Shown here piece by piece: positions 7,477 to 17,700 of a stretch of DNA of 64,000 nt. The DNA is taken from the NCBI GenBank assembly GCA_017405595.1, contig JAFRAC010000007.1:310001-374000 (forward strand). Reading direction: 5' to 3'. This DNA comes from Thermoguttaceae bacterium (GTDB lineage: Bacteria > Planctomycetota > Planctomycetia > Pirellulales > Thermoguttaceae). The position numbers and the translations under genes are program-made. Positions within the stretch are counted from its first letter, which is position 1; each line of letters begins with the position of its first letter. The notes under the pieces were generated by a model, which did no database searches, was not told where the DNA came from, and saw only the letters and a program-made list of their open reading frames with translations.

Positions 7477-10400
7477 TCATTCGGTCCGCACGCGCTGATG
7501 GTACTCTTGAAGCGAACGGACGATTTTTCCTTCCTCCGGCGTTTTCAGTCCGCGCACCGCGATTTCGAGCGCCGAAAGGGTCGTCGTGATCGGGATCCCC
7601 TTCATGAGAGCGGCGGCCCGCATCCGGATCTCGTCCACTTTCGAGACGGCGCCGGGGTTCGGAGTGTTGACGATCCACTGGATCTTTTCCTCTTCCAGCA
7701 GATCGAGAATGTTCGGCCGGCCGTCATGGATCTTAAAGACGGCCTGGCATTGCAGGCCGCTGTTGTACAGTTCGGCTCCGGTTCCCTGCGTCGCGTAGAT
7801 CTGAAAACCAAGCTGTTCGAGTTCCCGGACCAGAGGGAGCGCGTCTTTTTTGTCGGCGTCGCGCAGCGAAACAAAGACCCCTCCCTTTTGGGGGATCATG
7901 TTCCCCGCGGCTTCCTGGCTTTTCAGATACGCGTGTGTGTCGGAAAACTCGATGCTCATCACCTCGCCGGTCGATTTCATCTCCGGCGAGAGGACAATGT
8001 CGGTTCCCGGGAACTTCGCGAACGGAAAGACCGCCTCTTTAAACGTGACATAGGGAATCCGGACCTCCCCGCTGAGTCCGACCTCGCGCAGCGAACGGCC
8101 CGCCATGCAGAGCGCCGCCTTTTTCGCCAGCGGAATCCCGGTCGATTTGCTGACGAACGGCACCGTGCGCGAAGCCCGCGGGTTGACCTCGATCATGTAG
8201 ACGGTGTCGTTCTGGATCGCGAACTGAATGTTCATCAGCCCGCAGACCCGCAGCGAACGCGCCAGTTCCCGTGTGTAGCGGCGGATCGTCTCGATGACTT
8301 TTGGACTCAGAGAACGGGGCGGAATCGAACAGGCGGAATCGCCGGAATGGATTCCCGCCAGCTCGACATGTTCCATAATCGCCCCGATCACGGTCTCGCT
8401 ACCGTCCGAAACCGCGTCGACATCCACTTCGACGGCGTGTTCCAAAAAGCGGTCGATCAGAATCGGACGCCCTTCGGAGACTTTTTCCGCCTCCTCAAAA
8501 TATTTTCGGAGATACTTTTCGTTATAGACGATCACCATGGCCCGTCCCCCGAGAACAAAGCTCGGGCGGACCAGAACCGGAAAGCCGATCCGCTGCGTGA
8601 TCGCCATGGCCTCTTCGATGGTATGGGCGATCCCCGATTCGGGCTGCGCGATTCCGATCTTCTGCATGAGGGCGCGGAACAGGTCGCGGTCCTCGGCCGC
8701 GTCGATATCGCGGGGCGAAGTGCCGAGGATCGGAACACCGGCTTCGGCGAGCGCGTCGGCAAGGTTCAGCGGTGTCTGGCCCCCGAACTGGAGAATTACG
8801 CCGTCCGGCTTTTCCCGCTCGCAGATATCGAGGACATTTTCAAAGGTCAGCGGCTCGAAATAGAGTTTGTCGCTGGTATCGTAGTCGGTCGAAACGGTCT
8901 CGGGGTTGCAGTTGACCATGATCACTTCGTCCCCCGCCTGGCGCAATGCGAACGCCGCGTGGACGCAGCAGTAGTCGAACTCGATCCCCTGACCGATCCG
9001 GTTCGGGCCGCCTCCCAGCACCATCATTTTCCGTTTTCCTTCGGCGCAGCGGGATACCGGCTCGTCGTATTCCCCGTTATAAGTCGAGTAGTAGTAAGGG
9101 GTCAGCGCCGCGAACTCTCCGGCGCACGTATCGACGGTGCCGTAGACGGGAGTGATCCCTTGTTCCCGGCGCCAGGCGCGCAGCTGCCCTTCGGTCATAT
9201 GGAGCAGATGGGCGAGCTGCCGGTCCGAAAAGCCGTCCTCTTTCGCATCGCGGATCGAATCGGGGGAAAGGGTGATCGCCGAAGCCGACCCGGCCAGTTC
9301 CGCCATTTTCCGGAGGAAATAGAGGTCGATCTGCGTCCAGTTGTGTATCTCTTCGGGCGTTTTGCCGCGGCGGAACGCCTCGTGGATCACGAAGTACCGC
9401 TCGGCATTCGGACGGCGGATCTCCTGCTCGATCTTCTCGTCGCTCCACGAGGCCAGCCGGTCGTTCCACGCGTCGGCGCCGAATCCGTCGTGTCCGGTAT
9501 CGAGGCTCCGCAGGGCTTTCTGGAAAGATTCCTTAAAGGTGCGGCCGATCGCCATCGCCTCGCCGACCGATTTCATTTGTGTTCCGAGGGTTGAATCGGC
9601 GGCGGGGAACTTTTCAAACGTGAACCGCGGGACTTTTGTGACGATGTAGTCGAGCGCCGGTTCGAAACAGGCGGGAGTCGTTTCGGTAATATCGTTTCGG
9701 AGCTCGTCGAGTGTATAGCCGACCGCAAGAAGCGCGGCGATTTTCGCGATGGGAAAACCGGTCGCCTTGCTCGCCAGAGCGCTGCTGCGCGAAACGCGGG
9801 GGTTCATTTCGATAATGACGCGCCGGCCCGTTTCCGGGTCGACCGCCCACTGGACATTCGAGCCGCCGGTCTCGACGCCGATCGCGTCCATCACACGAAG
9901 GCTGTCGTCGCGCATCGCCTGATATTCGCGGTCGCTGAGCGTCTGCGCCGGGGCGACGGTGACCGAGTCGCCGGTATGGATTCCCATCGGGTCGATATTT
10001 TCGATCGAGCAGACGATTGCCGAGCGGTTCTGCCGGTCCCGGATAACTTCCAGCTCGAACTCTTTCCATCCCAGGAGCGACTCTTCTACAAGGACTTCGC
10101 GGTTGAGGCTGGCATCGAGCCCGCGCCGCAGGATCGTCTTAAACTCTTCCTCGTTGTGCGCGATTCCCCCGCCGCTCCCCCCCAGGGTGAAACCGGGACG
10201 GAGTATCAGCGGCCAGCGCCCGATCTTTTCCGCCGCGGCAAGTCCCGATTCCTCGGAGTGGACCGAAAAGGAAAGAGGGACTTCGATTCCCAGCCCTTTC
10301 ATGGCGGTCTTAAACTGGTCGCGGTCCTCGGCGCGCCGGATGGCTTCGGCTTTCACGCCGATCAGCTCAACGTGAAACCGGCGCAGCACGCCTTCGTCTT

Positions 10401-10707
10401 CGAGACGGAGCGCCAGGTTGAGGGCGGTCTGGCCGCCGAGCGTCGGCAAAAGCGCGTCGGGGCATTCGCGGCGGATGATTTCGGCGAGTGTATCGAACGT
10501 CATCGGCTCGATGTAGGTCCGGTCCGCGAATTCCGGATCGGTCATGATCGTTGCCGGATTGCTGTTGACCAGGGCAATCTCGTAACCTTCCGCCCGAAGA
10601 GCTTTGCAGGCCTGAACGCCGGAGTAGTCGAATTCACACCCCTGGCCGATCAGGATCGGCCCGGCGCCGACCAGCATGATTTTCCTGATATCTTTTCGGG
10701 CAGGCAT
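7477..10707 (-). CDS. carB: Carbamoyl-phosphate synthase large subunit
   Basis: The 1076-residue protein has the duplicated ATP-grasp architecture of CarB: the first half begins [22 protein letters not shown] and the second [21 protein letters not shown], each followed by [10 protein letters not shown] or [10 protein letters not shown] and the [19 protein letters not shown] / [19 protein letters not shown] metal-binding strands. A C-terminal MGS-like domain (from about 935) is the allosteric part. It makes carbamoyl phosphate for arginine and pyrimidines from bicarbonate, ATP and ammonia delivered by CarA. It starts 36 bases after carA on the same strand. No strong ribosome-binding site is visible before the start. 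Confidence 0.97.
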   Translation of the reverse strand: MPARKDIRKIMLVGAGPILIGQGCEFDYSGVQACKALRAEGYEIALVNSNPATIMTDPEFADRTYIEPMTFDTLAEIIRRECPDALLPTLGGQTALNLALRLEDEGVLRRFHVELIGVKAEAIRRAEDRDQFKTAMKGLGIEVPLSFSVHSEESGLAAAEKIGRWPLILRPGFTLGGSGGGIAHNEEEFKTILRRGLDASLNREVLVEESLLGWKEFELEVIRDRQNRSAIVCSIENIDPMGIHTGDSVTVAPAQTLSDREYQAMRDDSLRVMDAIGVETGGSNVQWAVDPETGRRVIIEMNPRVSRSSALASKATGFPIAKIAALLAVGYTLDELRNDITETTPACFEPALDYIVTKVPRFTFEKFPAADSTLGTQMKSVGEAMAIGRTFKESFQKALRSLDTGHDGFGADAWNDRLASWSDEKIEQEIRRPNAERYFVIHEAFRRGKTPEEIHNWTQIDLYFLRKMAELAGSASAITLSPDSIRDAKEDGFSDRQLAHLLHMTEGQLRAWRREQGITPVYGTVDTCAGEFAALTPYYYSTYNGEYDEPVSRCAEGKRKMMVLGGGPNRIGQGIEFDYCCVHAAFALRQAGDEVIMVNCNPETVSTDYDTSDKLYFEPLTFENVLDICEREKPDGVILQFGGQTPLNLADALAEAGVPILGTSPRDIDAAEDRDLFRALMQKIGIAQPESGIAHTIEEAMAITQRIGFPVLVRPSFVLGGRAMVIVYNEKYLRKYFEEAEKVSEGRPILIDRFLEHAVEVDVDAVSDGSETVIGAIMEHVELAGIHSGDSACSIPPRSLSPKVIETIRRYTRELARSLRVCGLMNIQFAIQNDTVYMIEVNPRASRTVPFVSKSTGIPLAKKAALCMAGRSLREVGLSGEVRIPYVTFKEAVFPFAKFPGTDIVLSPEMKSTGEVMSIEFSDTHAYLKSQEAAGNMIPQKGGVFVSLRDADKKDALPLVRELEQLGFQIYATQGTGAELYNSGLQCQAVFKIHDGRPNILDLLEEEKIQWIVNTPNPGAVSKVDEIRMRAAALMKGIPITTTLSALEIAVRGLKTPEEGKIVRSLQEYHQRVRTE

Positions 10708-10743
10708 TTTATTCGTTTTACTCCGTTCTGTTGATATCGGCTG

Positions 10744-11874
10744 TTAAAACATTTCCCGGAAACGGCGGAACAGGTTCGCGGCATCGTGGGGGCCGGGCGC
10801 CGCTTCGGGATGGAACTGAACCGAAAACGCCCGCGCTTTCTGATGGCGGATCCCTTCGACCGTTCCGTCGTTCAGATTGACGTGCGTCAGTTCCAGTTCG
10901 GGGGGGAGGGAATCTTTGACGACCGCGAAATTGTGGTTTTGGCTGGTGATGGCGACGGTATCGTCAAGCAGATTTTTGACCGGATGATTGCAGCCGTGAT
11001 GGCCGAATTTGAGGCGTCCCGTTTGGGCGCCGCACGCCGTCGCCAGGATCTGATGGCCGAGACAGATCCCCATGATCGGAAGCTTTCCGAGAAGGGAACG
11101 AACGGTTTCGATCCCCCCGCGCACCCCTGCGGGGTCTCCCGGTCCGTTCGAGAGAAAAAGGCCGTCCGGTTTCAGGGCGAGGATCTCCCCGGCGTTTGTC
11201 CCCGAGGGAACCACCCGGATCCGGAATCCGGCAGCGGAGAGGGAGCGGAGAATCGACCGCTTGATCCCGAAATCGAACGCGGCGAGCAGCGGCGCTTCTT
11301 TATCGAAAAACATCGCGGTTTCTTCTTTTCTTTCGGGTTCACGGGGGAAAGAAGAGCGGGCTTCCCAATAGGAGCCGTTGGGGTCCGTGACCCGGGATGT
11401 CATGTCGATGCCGTCGAGCCCCGCAAACTGCCTTGCGCGGGCGACGCCCTCTTCGGGCGTGACCGGCTCGTCTCCGGCATGGAGAAAAGAACGCTGGCTT
11501 CCGGTCCGGCGGAGATGAAGAACCAGCGCGCGTGTATCAACATCGGAAAGGGCCGGTTTGCCGAACCGGCATAAAAGTTCCCGGAACGATTCCCGGCTTC
11601 GCCAGTTCGACGGCTCGTTCATCCGGCGGACGATCAGCCCGCTCAGGAACAGGCTTCGCGATTCCATGTCGAGCGGGGTGCATCCGTAGTTGCCGATTTC
11701 CGGGGCGCTGAGTACAACGGTCTGGCCGGCGTAAGACGGATCGCTGACGATCTCCTGGTAGCCGGTATGCCCCGTATTGAAAACCGCCTCGCCCAGGGCG
11801 TCGCACGGCGCGCCGCACGGCACGCCGTAGAAAACGCTCCCGTCGGCCAGGGCCAGAAAATGTTTCCGCTTCAT
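10744..11874 (-). CDS. carA: Carbamoyl-phosphate synthase small subunit (glutamine amidotransferase)
   Basis: The 376-residue subunit has the CarA N-terminal domain (LALADGSVFYG, TGYQEIVSDPSYAGQ) and a class I glutamine amidotransferase domain with the nucleophile Cys in GICLGHQ and the His/Glu pair in FHPEAAPGPHD. It hydrolyses glutamine and channels ammonia to CarB. The start at 11874 matches family length; the frame is open to a TTG at 11928. It sits between glnN and carB. An eight-base-pair hairpin (11938-11961) without a T-run lies in the glnN-carA gap, so read-through from glnN is possible. Confidence 0.96.
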   Translation of the reverse strand: MKRKHFLALADGSVFYGVPCGAPCDALGEAVFNTGHTGYQEIVSDPSYAGQTVVLSAPEIGNYGCTPLDMESRSLFLSGLIVRRMNEPSNWRSRESFRELLCRFGKPALSDVDTRALVLHLRRTGSQRSFLHAGDEPVTPEEGVARARQFAGLDGIDMTSRVTDPNGSYWEARSSFPREPERKEETAMFFDKEAPLLAAFDFGIKRSILRSLSAAGFRIRVVPSGTNAGEILALKPDGLFLSNGPGDPAGVRGGIETVRSLLGKLPIMGICLGHQILATACGAQTGRLKFGHHGCNHPVKNLLDDTVAITSQNHNFAVVKDSLPPELELTHVNLNDGTVEGIRHQKARAFSVQFHPEAAPGPHDAANLFRRFREMF

Positions 11875-11937
11875 CTGCTGATTCGTTTCAAAGACAATAC
11901 ATCCCTCATCCGTTTTTCCCGCAAGCAAACGACCGGA

Positions 11938-11961
11938 TGAAAGGGCCTCCCTACCCTTTCA
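11938..11961 (-). other. Hairpin in the glnN-carA gap
   Basis: TGAAAGGG and CCCTTTCA pair perfectly around an eight-base loop. There is no T-run on the minus strand, so it is more likely an mRNA-processing or stability element than a terminator. Confidence 0.4.
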
Positions 11962-11974
11962 CCGCATCGCAGGT

Positions 11975-14131
11975 TTAGTTGTAGATGAAGAGCATCTCAC
12001 GGTATTTCGGCAGCGGCCAGGCATCGTCGCTGACAACCTTTTCGGCGCGGTCGACGATCGCCCGGACGATCCGCATATTTTCGAGAATGTCCTCGTGCTG
12101 CTTGCCGAGCGCCTCTTCCAGATCCTTGCAGGCGCGTGTCAGCTCATCGACCAGGCTGCCGAGCTCGGCGGCCACCGAACGGGTTCCTTCCGCGCCTTCG
12201 GTGAGCCCGGCCGTTTTCATCCGCGTCAGAATGCTCAGCGCGCTGTCATACTCGCGCAGAATGATCGGCAGGATGATATTCTGCGCCATCTCCAGCGCGA
12301 TTCCTCCTTCGATCCGGATCCGGGAATGATATTCCTCCAAAAACACCTCGAACCGGGAAGAGAGTTCCGTGTGGGTGAAAACGCCGTAACGCTCGAACAG
12401 TTCCTGGTTCTCCTCTTTCAGGAGGGTGCGCAGCGCGTCCATCGACTTCTGAAGGATGGGAAGGCCTCTCTTTTTCGCCTCTTCGACCCATTCCGGCGAA
12501 TAGTTGTTTCCGTTAAAGACGATCCGCTTGTGGTCGTGCAGGATGCGGGCAAGGATGTCCTCCAGTCCGCTGTGAAAGCTTTCCGAATCGCCGGGAGACA
12601 GTTTTTCAAGCTGTTCCGAGATGAAGTCGAGCGACTCGGCGACAATGGTGTTCATCGTCATGTTGAACCCGGCGCATGACTGGCTTGAACCGCAGGCGCG
12701 GAATTCGAATTTGTTCCCCGTGAAGGCGAACGGACTGGTGCGGTTGCGGTCGGTCGAATCTTTGGGCAGCAGGGGAAGAACTTCGCCGCCGAGACGGATG
12801 ACTTCCTGCTTCTGATTCATCGGTCCGCCTTCGGAGGTCTTCTGGCCGATCTGTTCCAGAATTGCGGTCAGCTGCTCTCCGAGGAAGATCGAGATGATCG
12901 ACGGCGGCGCTTCGTTCCCCCCCAGCCGGTGCTTGTTCCCCGCGCTGACGGTTGACGCGCGCAGAATGTCGCTGTGCAGATCGACCGCGCGGATAATGGC
13001 GGTCAGCACCGTAAGGAAGACGGCGTTCTGCTGCGGGTCGTCTCCCGGTTCCAGAAGGTTCCGGCCTCCGTAGGAGAGCGCCCAGTTATTGTGTTTCCCC
13101 GAACCGTTGATTCCGGCGAACGGCTTTTCGTGGAGAAGGCAGACCATTCCGTGGCGCAGCGCGACCCGGCGCAGGACATCCATCGTCAGCATATTGTGAT
13201 CGACGGCCAGATTCAATTCCTCGAAAATCGGCGCGACTTCGAACTGAGCGGGGGCGACTTCGTTATGCCGCGTTTTTGCGGGGATTCCCAGCCGCCAGAG
13301 CTCCTGGTCCAGGTCGGTCATGAACGCCAGAATCCGGGGGCGGATGCTTCCGAAGTAGTGGTCTTCGAGCTGCTGATGGCGCGGGGGAGCCGACCCGAAA
13401 AGAGTCCGCCCGGTCTGAACCAGGTCGGGCCGGTGAAGATAGAAGTTCCGGTCGACCAAAAAGTATTCCTGTTCGGCGCCGAGCGTAACACAGACAGCTT
13501 CCTCGCCGCAGCCGAACGCCTTCATGAGCCGTTTCACGCTCTTTTCCAGAGCGCTGATCGAGCGGAGCAGGGGGGTCTTCTTGTCGAGAACGTCGCCGGT
13601 GTAGGAGCAGAAGATGGTCGGAATGCAGAGCGTCGCTCCGTTCTGATGCCGGCGGATAAACGCCGGGCTTGTCGGATCCCACGCCGTATAGCCGCGCGCT
13701 TCGAAGGTGCAGCGCAGTCCGCCGGAGGGAAGGCTCGACGCATCGGGTTCCCCCTTAATCAGGTTCTTCCCCGAAAAGGTCATCAGCGCTTCCCCTGTCG
13801 GGGAGATGTCCAAAAAGGCGTCATGCTTCTCGGCGGTTCCCCCGGTCAGCGGCTGAAACCAATGGGTGAAGTGGGTCGCTCCCAGACTGATCGCCCATTC
13901 TTTCATCGCGTTGGCGACATCGTCGGCGATGGAAGGGTCGAGCGGCTGGCGGTCGCGGATCGTGGCCAGAAGCTTATCGGCGACCTTTTTCGGAAGATAC
14001 TGCTTGATCGCGGCCTCGTTGAAGACGTATTTTCCGTATTCCTCGGGCTGCCGGAACTGCTCGATGCTCTGAAGTTTTTCAGAGTATTCCGCAATTTTTT
14101 CGATCGCATAGTCTCGGCTGCAATTCCCCAT
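11975..14131 (-). CDS. glnN: Glutamine synthetase type III
   Basis: At 718 residues this is far longer than GlnA (about 450-470) and matches the GSIII family of Bacteroidetes, cyanobacteria and other bacteria. Typical features are GATHFTHWFQPLTG, the long EQEYFLVDR strand, the ATP/glutamate site KPFAGINGSGKHNNWALSY, and GNKHRLGGNEAPPSIISIFLG. It makes glutamine from glutamate, ammonia and ATP. A consensus sigma-54 promoter lies 70 bases upstream and paired palindromes farther up, in a region shared with the divergent gltB. AAAGGAACTCCA precedes the start. Confidence 0.96.
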   Translation of the reverse strand: MGNCSRDYAIEKIAEYSEKLQSIEQFRQPEEYGKYVFNEAAIKQYLPKKVADKLLATIRDRQPLDPSIADDVANAMKEWAISLGATHFTHWFQPLTGGTAEKHDAFLDISPTGEALMTFSGKNLIKGEPDASSLPSGGLRCTFEARGYTAWDPTSPAFIRRHQNGATLCIPTIFCSYTGDVLDKKTPLLRSISALEKSVKRLMKAFGCGEEAVCVTLGAEQEYFLVDRNFYLHRPDLVQTGRTLFGSAPPRHQQLEDHYFGSIRPRILAFMTDLDQELWRLGIPAKTRHNEVAPAQFEVAPIFEELNLAVDHNMLTMDVLRRVALRHGMVCLLHEKPFAGINGSGKHNNWALSYGGRNLLEPGDDPQQNAVFLTVLTAIIRAVDLHSDILRASTVSAGNKHRLGGNEAPPSIISIFLGEQLTAILEQIGQKTSEGGPMNQKQEVIRLGGEVLPLLPKDSTDRNRTSPFAFTGNKFEFRACGSSQSCAGFNMTMNTIVAESLDFISEQLEKLSPGDSESFHSGLEDILARILHDHKRIVFNGNNYSPEWVEEAKKRGLPILQKSMDALRTLLKEENQELFERYGVFTHTELSSRFEVFLEEYHSRIRIEGGIALEMAQNIILPIILREYDSALSILTRMKTAGLTEGAEGTRSVAAELGSLVDELTRACKDLEEALGKQHEDILENMRIVRAIVDRAEKVVSDDAWPLPKYREMLFIYN

Positions 14132-14200
14132 TGGAGTTCCTTTCTAGCGTTGGATGGTGAACGGAAAGAGGGCGTTTCACAAACCGCCCCTTAGGAATTT

Positions 14201-14217
14201 TGCAATTCCTGTGCCAA
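14201..14217 (-). promoter_or_regulatory. Sigma-54 (-24/-12) promoter of glnN
   Basis: The minus strand reads TTGGCACAGGAATTGCA, a full match to TTGGCAC-N5-TTGCA. The predicted transcription start is near 14190, about 59 bases before the ATG. Confidence 0.9.
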
Positions 14218-14337
14218 AGCGCTTTTGCTCTCTTTTGCGACCGGCAAAACGAGTCCCGAAAGATTCCGGGCCCGTAAAATAGGTTCTTCTTTCTTCGAAA
14301 ACCGATCAAGACCGAAAAAGAGCGGTGCGTTTTAGGA

Positions 14338-14382
14338 GAACAATTTTGTTCAATCGGGGAAAATCTCATTACAATTTTGTAA
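14338..14382. promoter_or_regulatory. Paired palindromic enhancer sites between glnN and gltB
   Basis: GAACAATTTTGTTC (14338-14351) and TTACAATTTTGTAA (14369-14382) are perfect inverted repeats sharing the core ACAATTTTGT. Their centres are 31 bases apart, three helical turns, so two dimers would sit on one face. They lie about 155-185 bases upstream of the glnN sigma-54 start and about 290-325 upstream of that of gltB. The remaining intergenic DNA (14132-14790) holds the two promoters and no gene. Confidence 0.7.
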
Positions 14383-14639
14383 CGACTTTCGGGCGGAACG
14401 TTCCCGCTTCCAATGGGGAAATATTGGGATCCGTCATTTCTTTTTCCATCGTTTACCCCCCCTTTCCGAAGAGTGCGCCGGAAAAGATTTGCCGGAGAGC
14501 CGGTTGTTTTTTCGGGGGTTTTCGGCTGTCCGGTTTGCTTTGCCCCTCCCGGAAAGGAAAACCCGCGGGCAGAGCGGCCGGGGGCGGGAATGCCGAAGAG
14601 ATCCTTCCCGCGAAAAAAATGTTCCCGATTTTTTTGCCA

Positions 14640-14656
14640 TTGGAATTTGATTTGCA
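14640..14656 (+). promoter_or_regulatory. Sigma-54 (-24/-12) promoter of gltBD
   Basis: TTGGAATTTGATTTGCA has GG and GC at the required twelve-base spacing and TTGCA at -12. The predicted start is near 14667, 124 bases before the gltB ATG. Confidence 0.8.
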
Positions 14657-14790
14657 GTAAAAAACTTCCAGTCGATTTTACGATTTTTGCGCGGGACCTG
14701 AAAATTGCCCGTTCTTTCCGATTCCGGTCGAAAGAAGAATTTCTCCCTCTTGCGCAGATACGGGAAAAGAGAATTCCTAAGGAGTCATCA

Positions 14791-17700
14791 ATGAATTCCA
14801 GCCAAAATGTCCCCAATCCCTGCCGCCGGTCGGGCGACCCGGCAATCCCCCAGGAGAGAGGTCTTTACAATTTTGAAAATGAACACGATGCGTGCGGAGT
14901 CGGTCTGATCGCCAACATCAACGCGAAGTCGGAACATCGTATCGTCGAGAAGGGAATCTCCATCTTGAAGCGCCTGATGCACCGGGGGGCGGCGGGGAAC
15001 GATCCGCTGACCGGCGACGGCGCCGGAATCCTGACGCTTCTTCCCGACCGTTTTTTCCGGCGTGTTCTCGATTTTGAACTCCCGGAACCCGGCCGTTACG
15101 CCGTCGCGATGGTTTTCAACGGTGTCGGTTCCGAAGAGAAGATCGATGAGATTATCCGGTCCGAAGGGGGGGAAGTTCTCGGCCGGCGTACGGTTCCCAC
15201 CTTTCCGGAGTATATCGGCGAGGCGGCCCGCCGCCACATGCCGGTGATCCGCCAATGGTTTGTCGGCAGGACGCATTTCGGGTCCGAAGAAGAGTTCGAG
15301 CGGAAAGTCTTCGTCATGCGCCGGCTCATTGAAAAGAGCCTGTCCGACATTTACCTGCCGAGTTTTTCATCGAGAACCATTGTCTATAAAGGCCTTCTTC
15401 TGGCCGACCAGATCGACCGCTTCTACTCCGATCTGAGCGATCCGGATTTTGAAAGCCCGCTGGCGATCGTCCACCAGCGTTACTCGACAAACACATTTCC
15501 GACATGGACGCTGGCGCACCCGTTCCGCATGATCGCCCATAACGGGGAAATCAACACCCTCCGCGGCAACCTGAATCAGAACCGCGGCCGCGAACCCTTT
15601 TTCAGCTCTCCCCTCTTCGGCGAAGACCTGGCCAAAATCCTTCCTCTCATCGACGAGACGCAGAGCGACTCGGCGTGTCTCGACAATATGGTCGAACTCC
15701 TCACGGCGGGGGGGCGTTCCCTGCCGCACGTGATGATGATGCTCATCCCCCAGGCATGGGGGCCGGACTATCACCTGGGAAGAGATGTCCGGGGTTTCTT
15801 CGACTATCATTCCGTGCAGACCGAACCGTGGGACGGTCCGGCGGCGATCGCCTTTACCGACGGGCGGGGCGTCGGCGCCATCCTCGACCGGAACGGGCTT
15901 CGGCCCGCCCGTTACACACTGGCCTCGGACGGCCTGTTTGTCCTCGCCTCCGAAGCGGGCGTGATCGACATCCCGCCGGAAGAGGTGGTGAAGAAGGGGC
16001 GCCTCCGTTCCGGCGAAATCATCTGGGCGGATCTCGGGAAGAAGCGCCTGGTTACCGACGCGGAAATCAAGAATACCGTGGCCCGGCAGAAGCCTTACCG
16101 CCGCTGGAGCGAAGAGAACCGCATCAACATTCACGGCCTGTTCGACTCGATTTCCCCGTCGGCGGTTCCGAAAAACCTGACGGAACGGCAGCGCTTTTTC
16201 GGCTGGAGCGAAGAGGAGATCGAACTGCTTCTCACGCCGATGGCCCGCGACGGGAAAGAGCCGATCGGCTCGATGGGAAACGATGCGGCGCTGGCGGTTC
16301 TTTCGGAAAAGCCGCAATCCCTTTTCGGCTACTTTAAGCAGATGTTCGCCCAGGTGACAAACCCGCCGATCGACCCGATCCGCGAACGGCTTGTGATGAG
16401 CCTGACCACCTATATCGGGAACGGGGGGAATCTGCTCGCCGACGACGCGCAGTGCCGGCCCATCATCCGTCTTCCCCGCCCGATCCTGACCGAAGAGGAT
16501 CTCCGGCGCCTGGCCTCTGTCCATCAGAAAGGGCTGTCGACCGCCAAGCTCTCTTTGGGCTGGACCGGCAGCCTGGACAAGGCGGTCCGGCAGCTCCAGG
16601 AGGATGCGGTGCAGCAGGTCCGTGACGGCCATCAAATCCTCATTCTTTCGGACCGCGGCCTTGCGCCCGATCAGATGCCCATCCCCTCGCTCCTTGCCGC
16701 CTCGGCGGTGAACACCGCGCTTTCCGAAGCCGGACTCCGCCCGCCGGTGGGGCTGATCATCGAGTCGGGGGAAATCCGGGAAGTCGCCCATTTCGCGCTT
16801 CTGCTCGGTTTCGGCGCAACCGCCATCTCCCCCTATCTGGCGCTGGAGACCGTCTCGCAGCTCGCCGAGTCGGGACGCGTTCCTCCCTCTCCGGCGCAGG
16901 CCGCGGAAAATTACATTGCCGCCGTCGACAAGGGGCTACTGAAAATTATGTCGAAGATGGGCATTTCGACACTTCGGAGTTACCGGGGCGCCCGGATCTT
17001 CGAAGCCGTCGGTCTCGACTCTTCGCTGATCGACCGCTATTTCCCGAACACGCGTTCGCGTATCGGCGGCATCACCATCGACGATCTGGAAGAAGAAATC
17101 CGGCGTCAATTCCAGCGGTATCTTTCGGGAAAGACGGAACTTCCCGTTCTTCCGGCCGGAGGCCAATACCGGTACCGGAAAGAGGGGGAGAATCACCTCT
17201 GGACCCCGGAGACGATCCGCCTTCTGCGCGAAGCGGTCCAGAACAACGACCCGGAAAAATATCAGCAATACGCCGGCCTGATCAACAACCAGGCGGGCCG
17301 GCTGTGTACCCTGCGCGGCCTTTTCGATTTCGCCGAATGCCGTCCCGTTCCGATCGACGAGGTGGAACCGGTCGAGAACATTCTGCGGCGGTTTGTGTCG
17401 GGCGCGATGAGTCTCGGTTCGCTGAGTCCGGAAGCCCACGAGGCGATCGCCATTGCGATGAACTCGCTGGGCGGACGGAGCAACTGCGGGGAAGGGGGCG
17501 AAGATCCGAGACGGAGCGTTCCGGGCCCCAACGGCGAGGTCCGCAGCAGCCAGATCCGCCAGGTGGCCAGCGGCAGGTTTGGGGTGACCATCGACTACCT
17601 TGCCGAAGCCAAAGAGATTCAGATCAAGATGGCGCAGGGCGCGAAGCCCGGGGAAGGCGGCCAGCTCCCCGGATACAAGGTCGACGAAAGTATTGCGCGT

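Noticed and set aside
7312..9594. A 760-codon plus-strand open frame
   Set aside because: Shadow of carB and of the amt control region; no protein motifs.
14413..14790. Upstream extension of the gltB frame
   Set aside because: It covers the sigma-54 promoter, lacks GltB similarity, and the AAGGAGT-ATG at 14791 places the catalytic Cys after a normal-sized propeptide.
14864..14879. TTTACAATTTTGAAAA inside gltB, resembling the enhancer palindrome
   Set aside because: Only one half-site fits and the bases encode the LYNFEN residues just before the conserved catalytic Cys, so coding constraint explains it.
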